This document shows, in pieces, positions 33,931 to 45,758 of a stretch of 64,000 bases of DNA. Every line of letters starts with the position of its first letter. Position 1 is the first letter of the stretch. This stretch comes from Termitomyces sp. T153 (taxonomy: Eukaryota > Basidiomycota > Agaricomycetes > Agaricales > Lyophyllaceae), in NCBI GenBank assembly GCA_018296165.2, contig JACKQL020000082.1, positions 151,158 through 215,157 on the forward strand. The letters run 5' to 3'. The notes below the pieces were generated by a model. The model ran no database searches, had not been told where the DNA came from, and worked only from the letters and a program-made list of their open reading frames with translations. The position numbers and the translations under genes are program-made.

Positions 33931-34491
33931 TGTGCATGTATAGAGTGAGTTCTTTCTGGTTATGAGGCTAGTATGACTATGACCGCGGAAGAAGGGACAG
34001 GAGAGAGGAGGGGTACGAGAAGGTGTGCACGGGTGAGCCCGCCAATAATTGAAAAACTTTGATATCGAGGCAGGTCATGAGTCCGGGACACATTCCTGAT
34101 TTGTCCTTTAGAGTTTGCATTACAGGAGGATTTGGAGCTGTGAATGTACGTCAGTGAAGCGCATATATCGAGGAAGCAGGAAAAGAACGAACACTGAGCC
34201 AAAACCGTTCTATACAGGATATACCCAGACCCGTCCTTTTGCATCCGGCGGGCTCTTCAAAAATTTTCCCAACAACGTCGAGCTGAAACATCAGATGGCC
34301 ATATGGATCGAGCGAGATCATTCAAGAAGGGTCAAACAAGAAAGACTAGGGCGAGGTTGATAGGGGCGGCTTAGTTTAGTAGTACGGCTTGTGTCATGAG
34401 GAATGGGCGTCTCGATCAAGTATGAACCCGATCAACGACGGCAGGCGCAAACAGATTTGCGATACGTAGGAGCAAAGTAGAGCAAAGGGGA
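33931..34491. other. Intergenic, nothing recognised
   Basis: Short frames on both strands with no recognisable content. Confidence 0.5.
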
Positions 34492-34956
34492 GTGCCTGAT
34501 AAATCAGGCTTCTTGATGATGCTTCGATCGAGGTTTCTGGATCGTCCACTCTCCCCAAAACCTTTGACGACAAACTCGCCTCGCATGATTCTGTTCTTTC
34601 AGGCTCACTCTCTCCCGTCCCTAGCACCTGTTGGTCCAAGGAACAGTTTACCAGGCTTCAGTATCCCCAGCTTCCTTGATCCTTCGCAACCTTCTGAGGA
34701 ACCCAAGCCCATTTTGGACGTCTTTCAACTTTCTTCCTTCGAAGATATTCTGGCCCGAAAACAACGGCTTACAGCTAGACGTAAGGAGCTCCAGATGCGT
34801 CATTCCGCTTCACGGGCACGCACAGGGCAAGTTGTAAGCCGGAAACGAGCGCTCAAAGAGGAGCGAAGGAGACTATGGGATAGATTGTTAGTGCTTGGGA
34901 GGAAGCGGAGGTTGTCGCAATGGAGGTTGAGGAGCGCCAGATTGAAAAGACGGTAG
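34492..34956 (+). CDS. Hypothetical protein with charged helical C-terminus
   Basis: 154 codons. The first half is Ser/Pro rich; the second half is a strongly basic, probably helical stretch (ILARKQRLTARRKELQMR and further Arg/Lys/Glu). A second frame just downstream (about 34900-35006) continues with VKKEEEIEEIKRLFAA, so a frame shift may have cut a longer coiled-coil protein. No family recognised; likely a relic. Confidence 0.35.
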   Translation: MPDKSGFLMMLRSRFLDRPLSPKPLTTNSPRMILFFQAHSLPSLAPVGPRNSLPGFSIPSFLDPSQPSEEPKPILDVFQLSSFEDILARKQRLTARRKELQMRHSASRARTGQVVSRKRALKEERRRLWDRLLVLGRKRRLSQWRLRSARLKRR

Positions 34957-36220
34957 TGAAGAAAGAGGAGGAGATCGAGGAAATTAAAAGGTTGTTTGCT
35001 GCCTAGGTGGAGGGGAGACGATGATGTTGACATTGATATTGTGAAAGGTATAGGTATGATTGCTGACACTTTTCTTATCTTATCGGCACGTCCGCAGTAC
35101 ATACTACGAGAGCCATCTCTGGCGGAGAGGCATCCCTTGCGACCATAGTCAAAATATCTCCTTTACATTATTGTAGGAGCTTATATTTCCAAATTTATGA
35201 CATTTTTCTTGTAGGTAGTCAAACCTCGTGGCTATCATATTCCGTCCCTCTATTAATGTCACTGTGGAGAGGAAGGAACTATCAAGTCATACTTCAAATT
35301 TCTGTCTAATGCAATTGAATGATTATGTGTAACTTGTGAGCATGCCTTTACGTTGGCGATGTGTATGTAGCGATCCTGAAACCTGAAATTTGCAGATCAG
35401 CATGAAATATACCCGTGGAGCAATATCTATATGATTGACTTCTCAGATGTTCCTGATTGGTTCGGACCAGGATAAGTGGGGGGTCAAGAAAGGTCTGGTA
35501 TGCAGTATGACCTTTTTACGATGCCAGTGGAGCTCGAATGACAGTACAGTACTCAATCGATGATAACAGACGTGAGAAGGGATAGAAGGGAGTATAATGC
35601 GCAGCTTCGTTCAAGCATTACACAGCGCTGTATAGTGAGAATGAATGCATCGTTGTCAAGATTGTGGATAATCGAAATAAGTGTGGGATCGATCGATGTC
35701 GTTGCGATCCTAATCAAGCCTGAAGCTTGAGTTCCACAGTCGCACTTGAATCTCATCCCACATGTATGCCATCTTAAAGTCACATTTGTGTTGAATAGCC
35801 GAACTTATGATTATCACCTTGTTATTGATGCATCGAACCAGGGCAGCGTTCCACGGCTTCTGGTATTTTCCAAAGTTATGTAAAACAGGGGAAGATTCAT
35901 CATTGATGTGATGCAGAAAGAACGTGGAGCAAGCCATAGTTATAAGTTAGTGAAACTCATGATTATAGTCAGGGGAAGCTCCATGCTCTTACTCCCCTCT
36001 TACAGGCTATACCAACCTTCACAACACGTCCTTTTCACACAAGCCCTTTCTCGTTGACTAGATCTTAATTGCTCAATTTAACACTCCTTGATGTAAGCTG
36101 CACATCAAACTTTTCTATTGATCTCAGTCTTAACATAGTTTTCCGATGTTAAAATTTTCTGTATATAGTGGTTCTTGCCTAAGGTTTCTCATGACCTTCA
36201 TCTCATTTCTACCCCACTAG
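34957..36220. other. Intergenic, nothing recognised
   Basis: Apart from the possible coiled-coil tail up to about 35006, no supported gene. Confidence 0.5.
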
Positions 36221-37519
36221 GATGACTGACGAGGAGCGATTCGCCCTTTTTGTTTACGGCGAGGATATTCTTGTGTACATGCCTGGGACGGCAATAATGC
36301 CCCTTTTCTATGGCACGTACTGTTTCCTCATTTAGTGTTTTTGTGACTCGGGCTTGTAGCCCGAATAAGGCCAGGTCGAGCCAATCTTTGGTGGAGGCGA
36401 ATACCTCATGGCCTGGCTTACAATTTCCCAATCTCTCAAGTCAACTGTGCAATAGGATCTCACACTAACTTGCATTTCAACAGGAATTTTGGCACCAATT
36501 TCTGGCTGGGTCACCTATTCACTTTACAAGTAAGTATGACAATTTATCCAACCATATCTGATCCATGTGACTTCATGGATCCAAGGAAACATTGCCAACA
36601 ACAGTCATCCCAATCATGGAGGACACTAACAAGTGCATCCTTGGGCCTAGTTGTGTTGAATATGACTATAGTCATACACTTGACGCAGAATGCACTTCGG
36701 TTGAAATCGTTGATTGGGAATAATATGCCTCTGATGGCACGAATTTCTCGATTGGATGTACTTGTAGAAAGATTGGAGATCGCCAACTCATGGTTTGGAG
36801 ATCTACTTGTAAGTTGCTATTAACCTAGCTGAATGAAAGATTGAAATCATCTTCTGACTATGAATCCATAACACAGCCTGTCTTCAATGATTACTTCATC
36901 ATATGGCGAGCTTGGGTTCTCTTTGAGAAGCAAAGATGGGCAGGGTATCTTTCAATGGCTTTATGTCTAGTATCCTTGGGTATGCTTCTTTCAAATGAAT
37001 TACTTATGGATATCCATTACTTAATCCACTAGTATCAACACTGTCATATCTGGTCTTCTTGTCATCTCCCTTTCCTTTATCATTCGGACCAATCGATGGT
37101 CTTTCTATCCTAGCAGAACTTTCTGGCTTGTTGTCATTCTTGACGAATGCCACTGCTACTTCCTTTGTTGCATGGATTTTATGGTTCGCTATCTCTGAAT
37201 CACCACTACATGCTGACCATAAGAAATTAATGCAGGAAAAATTACAGTGCTATAAGGAAGAATTTGGACAATCAGCATTGGACCCAGTTCAAGACCTGGC
37301 ACATCTTGTCTCTCATTGTTGACATGGGAGTCATCTACTGCATCCTGCAGGTATACAATTGGCAATTTGGTTCTCAAGTCATATAGAGGCTGATACCTTC
37401 TTGATTTGTAGCTTGTAGTTGCTGTCTTTTTATTTTCAACTACCTTTCATTATATAAATCTAGCAGGATCCGTTTCCATTGCATCACAGATCTTTGCATC
37501 TATCAATGAAATCATTTCA
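36221..37519 (+). pseudogene. Decayed multi-pass (seven-TM-type) membrane protein gene
   Basis: Pieces of a family of Agaricomycete integral membrane proteins lie in order. First LYMPG-type start with VYMPGTAIMPLFYG, then LAPISGWVTYSLY, the loop and helix ending RLEIANSWFGDLL, then after an intron NDYFIIWRAWVLF (a hallmark of the family), LSFLTNATATSFVAWIL, HILSLIVDMGVIYCIL and a last helix. Introns with GTAAG/AG ends separate several pieces. Stops and frame changes (for example near 36330 and 37080-37300) show that the gene is broken. Members are of unknown function. Confidence 0.55.
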
Positions 37520-38664
37520 GTAAGCAGTCAACCTTGTTTTCTGAAAGAAATGTTCTGAAAAATCCTAGTTCATATATCCATCTTTAGTACACTTTGGTGT
37601 GCAGGAACAATTTTCAGTGGCAGAGATGTACAAAACCATCATGTCTTTCCATGATGAACAAAACAGTCACAATGTGTAGGAAAGAAAGGTTCATGCATGT
37701 ATTTCATCACAATTACAGGAGAAGAAAAATATGAAGAGAATCCCATATTTAAACCTATGAACTCATACTTGCCCTGCATGTGTGCAGATTCATGATGAAT
37801 ATATTATAGACAAGACTTTCATCATGGTCTATAGTACAAATCAATGATGATGGTGGGCATACACCATGCATCTATTTGATTTTACTGTACTGAAAAATAC
37901 ATACAATGAATTTCCATCTGGCAGCCATTACTCAATTGATGTTTGATGTCAGTCAAGGGTGTACATGGGGCTGGAGTGTGTCTCCTGTGAGCAAAGTGGC
38001 TGAGTGAGCCATCCTGAGAGATCCCAGTCAATTTACTAGTACACATGTTGCCTGAGCTTCAATCATGAGATAGCTTTTGAGTACCATAAGGCAAACAAAG
38101 CAATCTCCAAACAAAGCACAATTTCTGTACCCCCCAAACATTGGAATGGCTGGCCTGAGGCCCAAGCCAAGCCTATCACATCACTACATATGGTTTTATT
38201 AGTTTCAAGACAGCATCAGATGTTGTGCAGATTACAACTGAATGATAGATTTGGTTATTTTCATAATGCCCTAGATGAGACCAGATTCTACAGGATCTAT
38301 TTCTTGCTTGGCTTGAAGCTTGAAGTCTTGATCTTCTCAATAAAGGAGATTAAAATCAGATACTGTAATCAACTAAGCCATAACATATGTGGTTTGAAGC
38401 TCTGAACAGGGTCCCCTTATCATTTTAAGCCACATTATGGCAAGTTGGTGCCTACGTGACTTCCTCCCTTGAAAGTGTAACCACTTTGCATGACTAGTTT
38501 GGATTTTCCTCAGCGCAAGAGTCATAATCTGAGTTCCTCTAATCTGCCAAATCAGGACTCTCTGTATTTCTGGAGAGCTGCCAGCACATAATGATTGCTT
38601 TACAGAATGCCAGATGTAATGATTGTATGTCAAGGGCTTAACTAAATATGGTCAATTATATTAA
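37520..38664. other. CpG-poor intergenic stretch
   Basis: Nearly no CpG between 37,550 and 38,440, in contrast to both sides, suggesting an old, decayed repeat. No motif or gene recognised. Confidence 0.5.
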
Positions 38665-41600
38665 CTAGGCTTCATTGAACATTGCATGACCCTCTTGATA
38701 AATCCTCCATCCGTCAAGTGTTTTACTAGGAATATAACACGTAAGACCAAAATACAGGCGCTCCCTCGGGATACCCATGGTCTTGCACAAATTATCAGTA
38801 ATCTCGAAATGTTTCCTGGCAGGTACCAAGTCTCCTTTTACCACAAAGATTTCTCCAATTGCCCTATGCGAGCGAGCACGATAGAGAAATTCTGCAAGTG
38901 ATGTGCAGCTCTCAATTGTATCATGAAAGTATTCTTCAGCTTTATCGAAGTCTCCGCCAGTCAGCTCAATCATCCCAGCCAAGTACTTGCAGTTTACAAC
39001 GCCCACAGACAGATCCTGAGTGGCATTTGTGACTGGCAGAATTATCATCTTCCGAGCCCGTTTGACATCGCCTTCCAATGCCAAGTACCCAACAAGAAGA
39101 GCTGTCAACTCATCCACATCCTCTGTTGATTGGCCTGGCATGACCTGTACCAATTCAAGCAACCGTGCACGCCAAGCCCTAGATTCTCCATGATCACCTT
39201 GTTGATCAGACACTTCTGCCAGCCCAACGGACGCCATCACCCACGCAGGCCCATCTTTATCAACATTTGCTTGCATCTCCTCAAAACACGCTTTCGCACT
39301 GTCCGGATGGTTGTTGTAGAGTTCATGAAGTCCTGCAGTGAAGTGCAATTCAGCAATACTGCTTGAGTCACATTCTTTTCGAAGGATAGGCAAAGCCTCG
39401 AGATAACCTTGGAAGGCATTAGGCTTCCCTTTGACCATATTTAGCTGAATCATGAGAAGTTTGAGGTCAGCATCAAAAGCCAACCGTTTAAGTCTCAATA
39501 CAGTGGACCAACTTGAACGATGAAAACGCCTCAGAGCTTTATGTAGAAGTTCTTCCGCGGCCTGGAAGTTGCCCTGAACATAATAGGCAGCGACAAGACT
39601 GCAGTCCACAAGCGCAAGAAGATTCGGATTCCCAGCTTCAAGAGCCAACATTCGTGCCTCTGTATAGGCCTCTTCCGCTTCATCCATTTGTCCAATCAAG
39701 CGCATAAGATGTGAGATCATAAGTAGACAAGTTGATTTGTATAATGGAAGTTTGCATCTTCTGAATACTGATACGACCATGTTGAAATTCATACATGACG
39801 CCATAGAGCCATAAGATTTTTTTGTGTCCAGTGTCGATATTGCTGTACGCATTGAAACCGCGCGAGGACAACATTCAGAAAGCGTAGATATGAACATTCC
39901 AATGTATTCTAGCACATCAGGTATGGTTTCCAATGCAGGGTCCTTGAGCCAGTGAGTAAGAACATATTCAATGTTCGCGTTTTGTTGACCGACGATGATT
40001 GATTCTTCAACACGGGCGGCATAATATGAGCGCACTTCTTTGAGAAGTGAGACATTGTCTTTATAACGTTTTGATAGGTATAGGCGTATGGGAGCCAGAA
40101 GTGTGATGAAATCGCCATTTGAGTATGCAAGAGACTGCCTACACAAGGCATCTGCACAAGATTCAGGGTTCTGTTGTCCTGAAAAAATAACATTGAGCTG
40201 CATTTTGCTTATACCCTGTGGGAGGAATGCAATTATCTGTAGAAGATCATGGGCCATTTTTCCAAGCTTAACAAAGGAGGGAGAATTGAGAGATGTTTCT
40301 ATTGTGACTGCAATACTGCGAATTTTGCCTTCCCCAGTCTCAAGTAAAGCTGCACGTTGTTGATGCCAGGCAGTAGCAAGATCTTGAGGAGACCACTCGT
40401 TTTGGACTGCTACTTGCGCCAGCAAATTAATCGAGAGAGGGTGAAAGTCAACGGCAGAGAGCAATTTGAGAAGAACTGAAGTTTCGATGGCGGGGTAAAA
40501 TGCCTTGAATGCTTCACACGCAGCACTTTCTTCAAATACTGGTACTCGTAACCTAACCCAATCCAGATTTGGTGGGAGTACAGTCGTGCGGGTGGTAAGA
40601 AGGATGGCAACATTAGGTTGCGCGCCAAACTCGTCAATAACGGCTGCTATCCGTGCGGAATCCACAGCGGCATCCAGAAAGGTCTCAGCATTGTCAAGCA
40701 CAAGTAGTGTTTGCGAGATGGAAAGCGCTCTCGCTATACGATCGTGAGCATTAGCCGTGGCTACCAACCCCAGTGCTCTGGCAATACGGTCAAGGAATGT
40801 CCCGATGTTCACTTGAGCGGCATCTATATCATTGAACCGGACAAAAAACCTTCGATCTTGGAATGTCGAAGCAAGTAATTTGTTGTTAATGACAGCCCGT
40901 GCGATGCTACTCTTTCCGATACCACCGGGGCCAATGAGAGCGACGTGGTGACACTCTAGTAGAGATGACGTAGTGTTCCAAACAAGATCATCCCTTCCTA
41001 CAAAGACTCTTGGGGAAGAAGGTACACTGGGTGTTTGAATATGCCTACAAGGAAGATGAGTCCTATGTCTTCACAGCCAGTAGAAGTACATGCATTTGTG
41101 GATTGAAGGTGGCTGTCGACCTAAAATCTTGGAACAATGATAAGAGTTCATTCAGCTTCACATTCGCTGATATATTCAGTTCCGTCTGAAGGATGTTCTG
41201 TGGAGTTGAGGACCAGTAAAGCAATGGTTACTCACGTTAAAAAGAGTCATAAATCGGCTCAAGTCGCTCCTCCATTTTATAATAGTCTCTTGGTTGACTG
41301 TAACGTTGAGAACCTTAGACCCCAGACTCTTCTCGGCCTTCACCTTTACTGCATCAAGAATGCCATTGACCGAACTTGAAACCAACGAAGGATTCAGAAC
41401 GTCAGCATTGTAACATTCATTTGATGATTTCCTACCGTTCGAGGTCAGCTAGCGCACGACGGACGTCACCATCAAGCTGATGCTCTGATGTCTGAGAGGT
41501 AGCACGCCAAATGACAAGACCAACCATCTGACATTGTTCTGCGAGTTCATGGAAGTCGCACTGGTTAGAGAATGTATTCTGAATAAAATATGAGTCCCGG

Positions 41601-41921
41601 ATCCAGTCAACGTGTTCAACAAGTTGTGACCTTCACAATACCAAGTATTCCTGCAATGGATGCAAGCACTCCTTTCACGACTTGAAAGGGAATCGCATCA
41701 TGTACAAGGTTGATTGTCTGAATAGCATTATCCAAAGTAGAAATAGCCCTGTCGTGATTTGGACTTTGAGGTAGTACTGCTCGTCTTGTAGGTCCGATCT
41801 GATAGATACAATCGTTACATTCATGAAAGGAATAGTCCGAAAAATGGCGGCATACCCCAAGTATTCCGGCGCTGCCCTTTTGCTTTGGGAGTATCATACT
41901 ATCCTTTCTGCGAAAGTCCAT
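38665..41921 (-). CDS. NLR-type STAND protein: MLKL-NTD-like helical domain, NB-ARC, TPRs (1009 aa)
   Basis: Five exons on the minus strand: 41921-41631, 41578-41436, 41374-41236, 41197-41121 and 41044-38665. All introns are GT-AG and the sum is 3030 nt. Residues 1-215 carry the helical N-terminal domain typical of Agaricomycete NLRs (AIQTINLVHDAIP, ILGIVK, ELAEQCQMVGLVIWRATSQ), similar to the MLKL N-terminal bundle. The P-loop GPGGIGKSS is at about 255-263, Walker B LLVLDN at 330-335, the sensor LLTTRT near 366-371 and HPLSINLLA as the GLPL-like motif. The C-terminal half has TPR-like helices. Such proteins sense ligands by oligomerisation; in fungi they act in non-self recognition and cell death. 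A 57-nt in-frame segment of exon 1 (GTATGC...ATCAG) could be a further intron. Acceptor 41026 instead of 41044 also keeps the frame. The gene is intact. Confidence 0.88.
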
Positions 41922-42394
41922 GCGATGTGAGAGGATCAGAGCGCAGGTAAGGGGGCTGCTTGTTGATTGTTTGCCTAAGTAATACAGACAGGGTGCAGGA
42001 TGATTATAAGAGGAGAACTTCGATATGAAGAAGATGAGAATTTCGGCTCAGGTTCAGGCCCGTGATGATACTTAGCTAGCAGGATATACCTCGGGCTGGA
42101 GACAAAACTTGCTAACATTCATTCTCACGATGCTGTCGGGCGAGATGGCTGGGCGTGTGACCACTATTGAATAAAATTTGAAAATATACAGAGGGCTAAT
42201 GTAATATGAAGAAAATAGGCAACTTTTGCCCCAATATCGTCATGACCATCATAATGATGTAGTCCAACAGCGGCTGTCGTCACAAACAGATTATGCGAAC
42301 CTTGCTACAAACCTACCACGGGTACCTCAAGGCGAACAAAACATCTCTGGACACTTCAAGCGTCCTGAACATCGCAAGGACGAACACGCTCATG
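41922..42394. other. Upstream region of the NLR gene
   Basis: CpG-containing, no supported gene. It must hold the NLR promoter. The first tRNA-like unit starts at 42395. Confidence 0.5.
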
Positions 42395-42461
42395 TGTCCC
42401 ATGGCTTATTTGGTTATGGCGTCCGACTGTTATCTCTGACCCAAGTCCCGACATCGGAAGA
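42395..42461 (+). pseudogene. tRNA-Asn-like unit, lacks T arm
   Basis: Acceptor TGTCCCA, D arm, TCCGA-CTGTTA anticodon arm and TCGGA are present; the T arm and 3' acceptor are not. Confidence 0.55.
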
Positions 42462-42740
42462 TGCCATCGTGTAGTGTCGATGAAAGGTCTCGATCAACAT
42501 TATTGAGACTATTATAGGTTGCGTCCGAAGAACTTTATCACTGACTCTGATGCGATAGTTAAATTCAAAGCCGTAAGCTCGTTACTGGGTCAATTGTTGG
42601 CAGTGCTGAGGCAGTATGAATGATTCGTGCCATATATTTGTTTGAAATTGGAAGAAGGGCACGTTTATAAAGGAAACCACAACTTCCACCTCAATATCCC
42701 AAATGACAAATAAGTATAACGATCAAGGCCTTGTGCTTAC

Positions 42741-43140
42741 TCAAGGACATTTACAAGAAGTGTCAATCTCATTTGCACGGACTCTTACACATTCTCAATC
42801 TTGTTTGCACAAACTCTTGATATCAACACTTATGGACAGATATAACAGACTTTCTGGATGGTAGGTCCTGAACACCACAAGGACTCACACGCCTGTCCAT
42901 ATTACCATATCCCATGGCCTAGTTAGTTACGGCGTCCGACTGTTATGGATTTCTTGCTTTCATGTCGACGTCAGAAAATCGAGAGTTCAAGTGAGTTGGT
43001 AAATATACGCATACACCTTATTGTTTGTATCTAGATGGATGACAGGATAGATAATATCCACTTTTTAGTCGAGTGTGTATAGTTAGTGTGCATCAGAGAG
43101 TGTGCATTAGAAGATATGTTGGGATTCACAGCAACAATGA
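42741..43140 (+). repeat. Segmental duplicate of 53557-53990
   Basis: Long shared stretches such as TCTCATTTGCACGGACTC, GATATCAACACTTATGGACA and TAGTCGAGTGTGTATAGTTA in the same order and orientation, each copy holding one tRNA-like unit. Both copies continue into ATGCACCAAGAGCATAAAAT, here only after the 43173-43785 insertion. Confidence 0.9.
42908..42996 (+). pseudogene. tRNA-Asn-like unit, 3' end lost
   Basis: D arm GGCCTAGTTAGTTACGGC and anticodon arm TCCGACTGTTA are present; the T loop is TTCAAGT, and the final stem is missing. Confidence 0.55.
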
Positions 43141-43172
43141 AAGCAACAACAATGCAGCTGACCCTGGTGTTG

Positions 43173-43785
43173 TAGTGCATCATACTGTGTAATTACAGTA
43201 AAAAGGTAATGCAATATACTCTGTAAGTTAAATTAAGTATTGCATGAAGGGAATGCATGACACTGATGCATCACTGATGCATTAAAAATTCACTACACAG
43301 GGATTGAACCCAGACCATTGTGCATAGAAATTTACAACAAATAACACCAATGACTGTTAGACCAAACAGTCCTAACAAAGAGTTGAAATGGGGCATATTA
43401 TTCGAGGGGAGCAAGCTCCCCTTTAATAGATATCCCTGTCTGAAGCCTTAACCAACCTAACACTAATGCTAACAAACTAACCAACCTAACACTAATGCTA
43501 ACAAACTAACCAACCTAACACTAATGCTAACAAACTAACCAACCTAACAAAAAACCTAACTGAACCATAATTGGCTAACAGTGCAAGCCATAGACAGCTC
43601 ACTCAACACTACACATATACATGATGTTAATGTAATTTAACTGTCATTATGGTCTATTGGTCCATTCAATTTTAAGGTAAGGCATTTTTTTCAGTTCCTA
43701 ATGCATCACTGATGCATTAGTGTCATGCATTACTTCCATATGGTACTTAATTTTTACTGTAATTACACAGAGTCATGCATTAAAG
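43173..43785. mobile_element. MITE-like insertion with about 100-bp inverted ends
   Basis: Both ends carry CTGTGTAATTACAGTAAAAA in opposite orientation, followed by further pairing sequence with TGATGCATCACTGATGCATT. The duplicate locus at 53,980 lacks it, so it is an insertion; TA next to both ends may be the target duplication. Inside lies a minus-strand tRNA-like stretch with a B-box-like GGTTCAATCC (43295-43380) and a 29-bp tandem repeat. Confidence 0.7.
43451..43548. repeat. Tandem repeat, three 29-bp units plus a partial one
   Basis: ACCAACCTAACACTAATGCT and nine further bases repeat at 43451, 43480, 43509 and partly 43538. There are no spacers, so it is not a CRISPR array. Confidence 0.95.
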
Positions 43786-43903
43786 TGACAGAATCAGGTG
43801 AATGATGATCCATGCACCAAGAGCATAAAATACTACACCAAAACAAGCTATTCATCCCATCCCAATTCATGCAATTGAAGCCACATCACCCTATGCACTA
43901 ACA

Positions 43904-43997
43904 TGTCCCACAGCCTAGTTGGTCATGGGTGTCTGACTTTTATTCCACCAAAAGCAACACTATGTAACATCAGAAGATTGAGAGTTGGAACACCTGT
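43904..43997 (+). pseudogene. tRNA-like unit, CpG-poor, anticodon TTT
   Basis: Duplicate of the unit at 54094. C-to-T and G-to-A changes remove the CpG sites; the 3' acceptor stem is lost. Confidence 0.5.
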
Positions 43998-44075
43998 GTG
44001 TCCCACCTGTTATCCTCACTCCCACTATAGTCATGCAAACAAACCAATCCTGGAAACTTCAAGCCCCATATAATA

Positions 44076-44160
44076 TGTCCCATGGCTTAGTTGGTTATGG
44101 TGTCCAACTGTTATGCCAAATTTGAGGCCAATATGTAACATTGGAAGATCAAGAGGAGGA
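44076..44160 (+). pseudogene. tRNA-Asn-like unit, 3' half decayed
   Basis: TGTCCCA, D arm and CTGTTA loop are present, followed by TTGGA; the T arm has been replaced by a GAGGAGGATC stretch. Confidence 0.5.
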
Positions 44161-44248
44161 TCTTGTTTTTGAATCTTTGCTACATATTAACCATGTGTAC
44201 CCCAAGGTGAATGAAACATTCTCTGGACACTTCAAGCCTCAAAGAATA

Positions 44249-44347
44249 TGTCCCATGGCTTAGTGGGTTACAGCATCCATCTGTTATCCTCCAAATGCAA
44301 GGCTATGTAACATTGGAAGATTGAGAGTTCAAGTCTCTCTGGGACAT
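44249..44347 (+). tRNA. tRNA-Asn(GTT)-like, intron-bearing, CpG-poor copy
   Basis: TGTCCCA pairs with TGGGACA; the anticodon loop is CTGTTA plus A after an intron of about 25 nt; arms ATCCAT/TTGGA pair in part; T arm GAGAG-TTCAAGT-CTCTC is perfect. D arm has GGGTTACAGC. Likely a pseudogene because all CpG sites are lost. Confidence 0.45.
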
Positions 44348-44403
44348 TTACAGGAATATGCATAAACAGTTTTTCTTCAAAGTTTCTTTTTTGTAATCTT
44401 ATG

Positions 44404-44443
44404 TGTCCCATAGCTTAGTCAATCATGATGTCCACTTTTATAC
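44404..44443 (+). pseudogene. tRNA-like 5' fragment
   Basis: Starts TGTCCCATAGCTTAGTC and breaks off after the anticodon arm; it marks the left edge of the family C nest. Confidence 0.45.
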
Positions 44444-44722
44444 TTGCTCCCAGCAGTTACACTAGACTCTGTGTCTAACAGCAGCTATTGGGAAGACAGT
44501 ATGGTCAACTCAAGTAGATAAGACAGAAACAGGACCACATTATATTCAAGAAAAGAGAGAGATAGAGAGAATATTCAACAGAGGGGAGAAAATGGGGGGA
44601 AGCAGGTAAGTTCTGTCCTTGTATAGAAAGATTCAGGAGATATATGTGTGAGATCCTTAAAGGTTCTGTCAACATTCATTCAGTAAGTAATGATTCTGCA
44701 GGAAAACACCATTGTCATAAAT

Positions 44723-45090
44723 TGTAAGGGCAACCTCTGGGAGTGGTGGCTCAATCATGCAGCTAGCAGAGGGGAATCCAAAGTATATTTAGCAAGGTAA
44801 CTGACAATACAATAGTAACTAATCACCTAGCAGAGGAGAATCCAAAGAGAACAAGTCTAAGGATCCCTGCTGCTTGGTGCAGTGCATCAGTGGGTGGCAG
44901 AGGCATGGGAACAACTATACAGAAGGCCAGAGCTAGTCCCAACCCTAGAGAAGTGATTGATGAGGTAATGCAAGAAGTTGCAGGGGTCTCTGGAGATTTC
45001 CAGGGGTTGGGAACAAGCTATGGAGGTCTAGAATGAGCTGCAGAGGTTATGGACAAGCTGCAGAAGACCAGTAATGGAAGTCCCCTGACA
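44723..45090 (-). repeat. 3' LTR, family C copy 1 (368 bp)
   Basis: In coding sense it starts TGTCAGGGGACTTCC and ends GCCCTTACA. It is preceded by the purine run AGAGGGGTGGTGA. It contains AGACTTGTTCT (44848-44858, minus), the R-region sequence discussed with the primer site of copy 2. Confidence 0.88.
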
Positions 45091-45139
45091 TCACCACCCC
45101 TCTAGCATGCAGCATCTCAGTGTGTGGGGTAGAGAAAGT

Positions 45140-45380
45140 TCTGGATTGCTTGGTTCACTGGTGAGATGGGGTAGATTCCCCAGATGGCTTGCAGTGCATT
45201 GGGGTGCTTGCAGTGGAACTCCCTCATAAGCCCTGGGGCATGCACATTCTCTCACAGTTCCTAGGAGATGTTGTCAATTCTGTAACCCTTCCACTTCACC
45301 TTGTATTGTAGCTGTTGCCAGAATAGATGGCTATCCAGAAACTCCTCCACCTCATAATTCTCACTGTTGTTGACCACCAC
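45140..45380 (-). pseudogene. Chromodomain, family C copy 1
   Basis: The minus strand reads YEVEEFLDSHLFWQQLQYKV and then KWKGYRIDNIS, a clear chromodomain with the aromatic positions kept, cut by a TAG just after it. Confidence 0.8.
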
Positions 45381-45758
45381 TGGAGGTGGCAGGGGTGCCA
45401 GGGGTCACTCCAGAATAGGATCCCTCAGAGCCAGAGTTAGTTTGACTACACTGAACACTGGGTGGAGCTGGTGCATCCCTGTGGGGAGCCAGAGTTGGTA
45501 GGCCAGAGGCCCTTCCTGCCTTCCTACTATGAAGGGTCCTAACTGGTGGTGCAAGAGCTTTTTTGATGGTTGGGTGGTTGTGATATCAGAGGCATCCAGG
45601 TAGACTCAATCTCTGGGCTGGTACTTGGGTGCCAGGGTTCTTCCATGGTCATAGTATTGTGCCATGTCATCCTTTGCCTTAGCCAGAGACATACAGGCTT
45701 CCTCCTGTGATCTCTTCATCCAGTCTACAAACTCATTCACTGCTTCATTCTCTGAAGG

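Noticed and set aside
38686..40747. Plus-strand frames opposite the NLR gene
   Set aside because: Short shadows of a 2.4-kb exon with NB-ARC and TPR features on the minus strand.
43451..43548. CRISPR-like array (29-bp repeats)
   Set aside because: Units are directly adjacent with no spacers, and the genome is eukaryotic. The same holds for the 23-bp units at 28183-28320.
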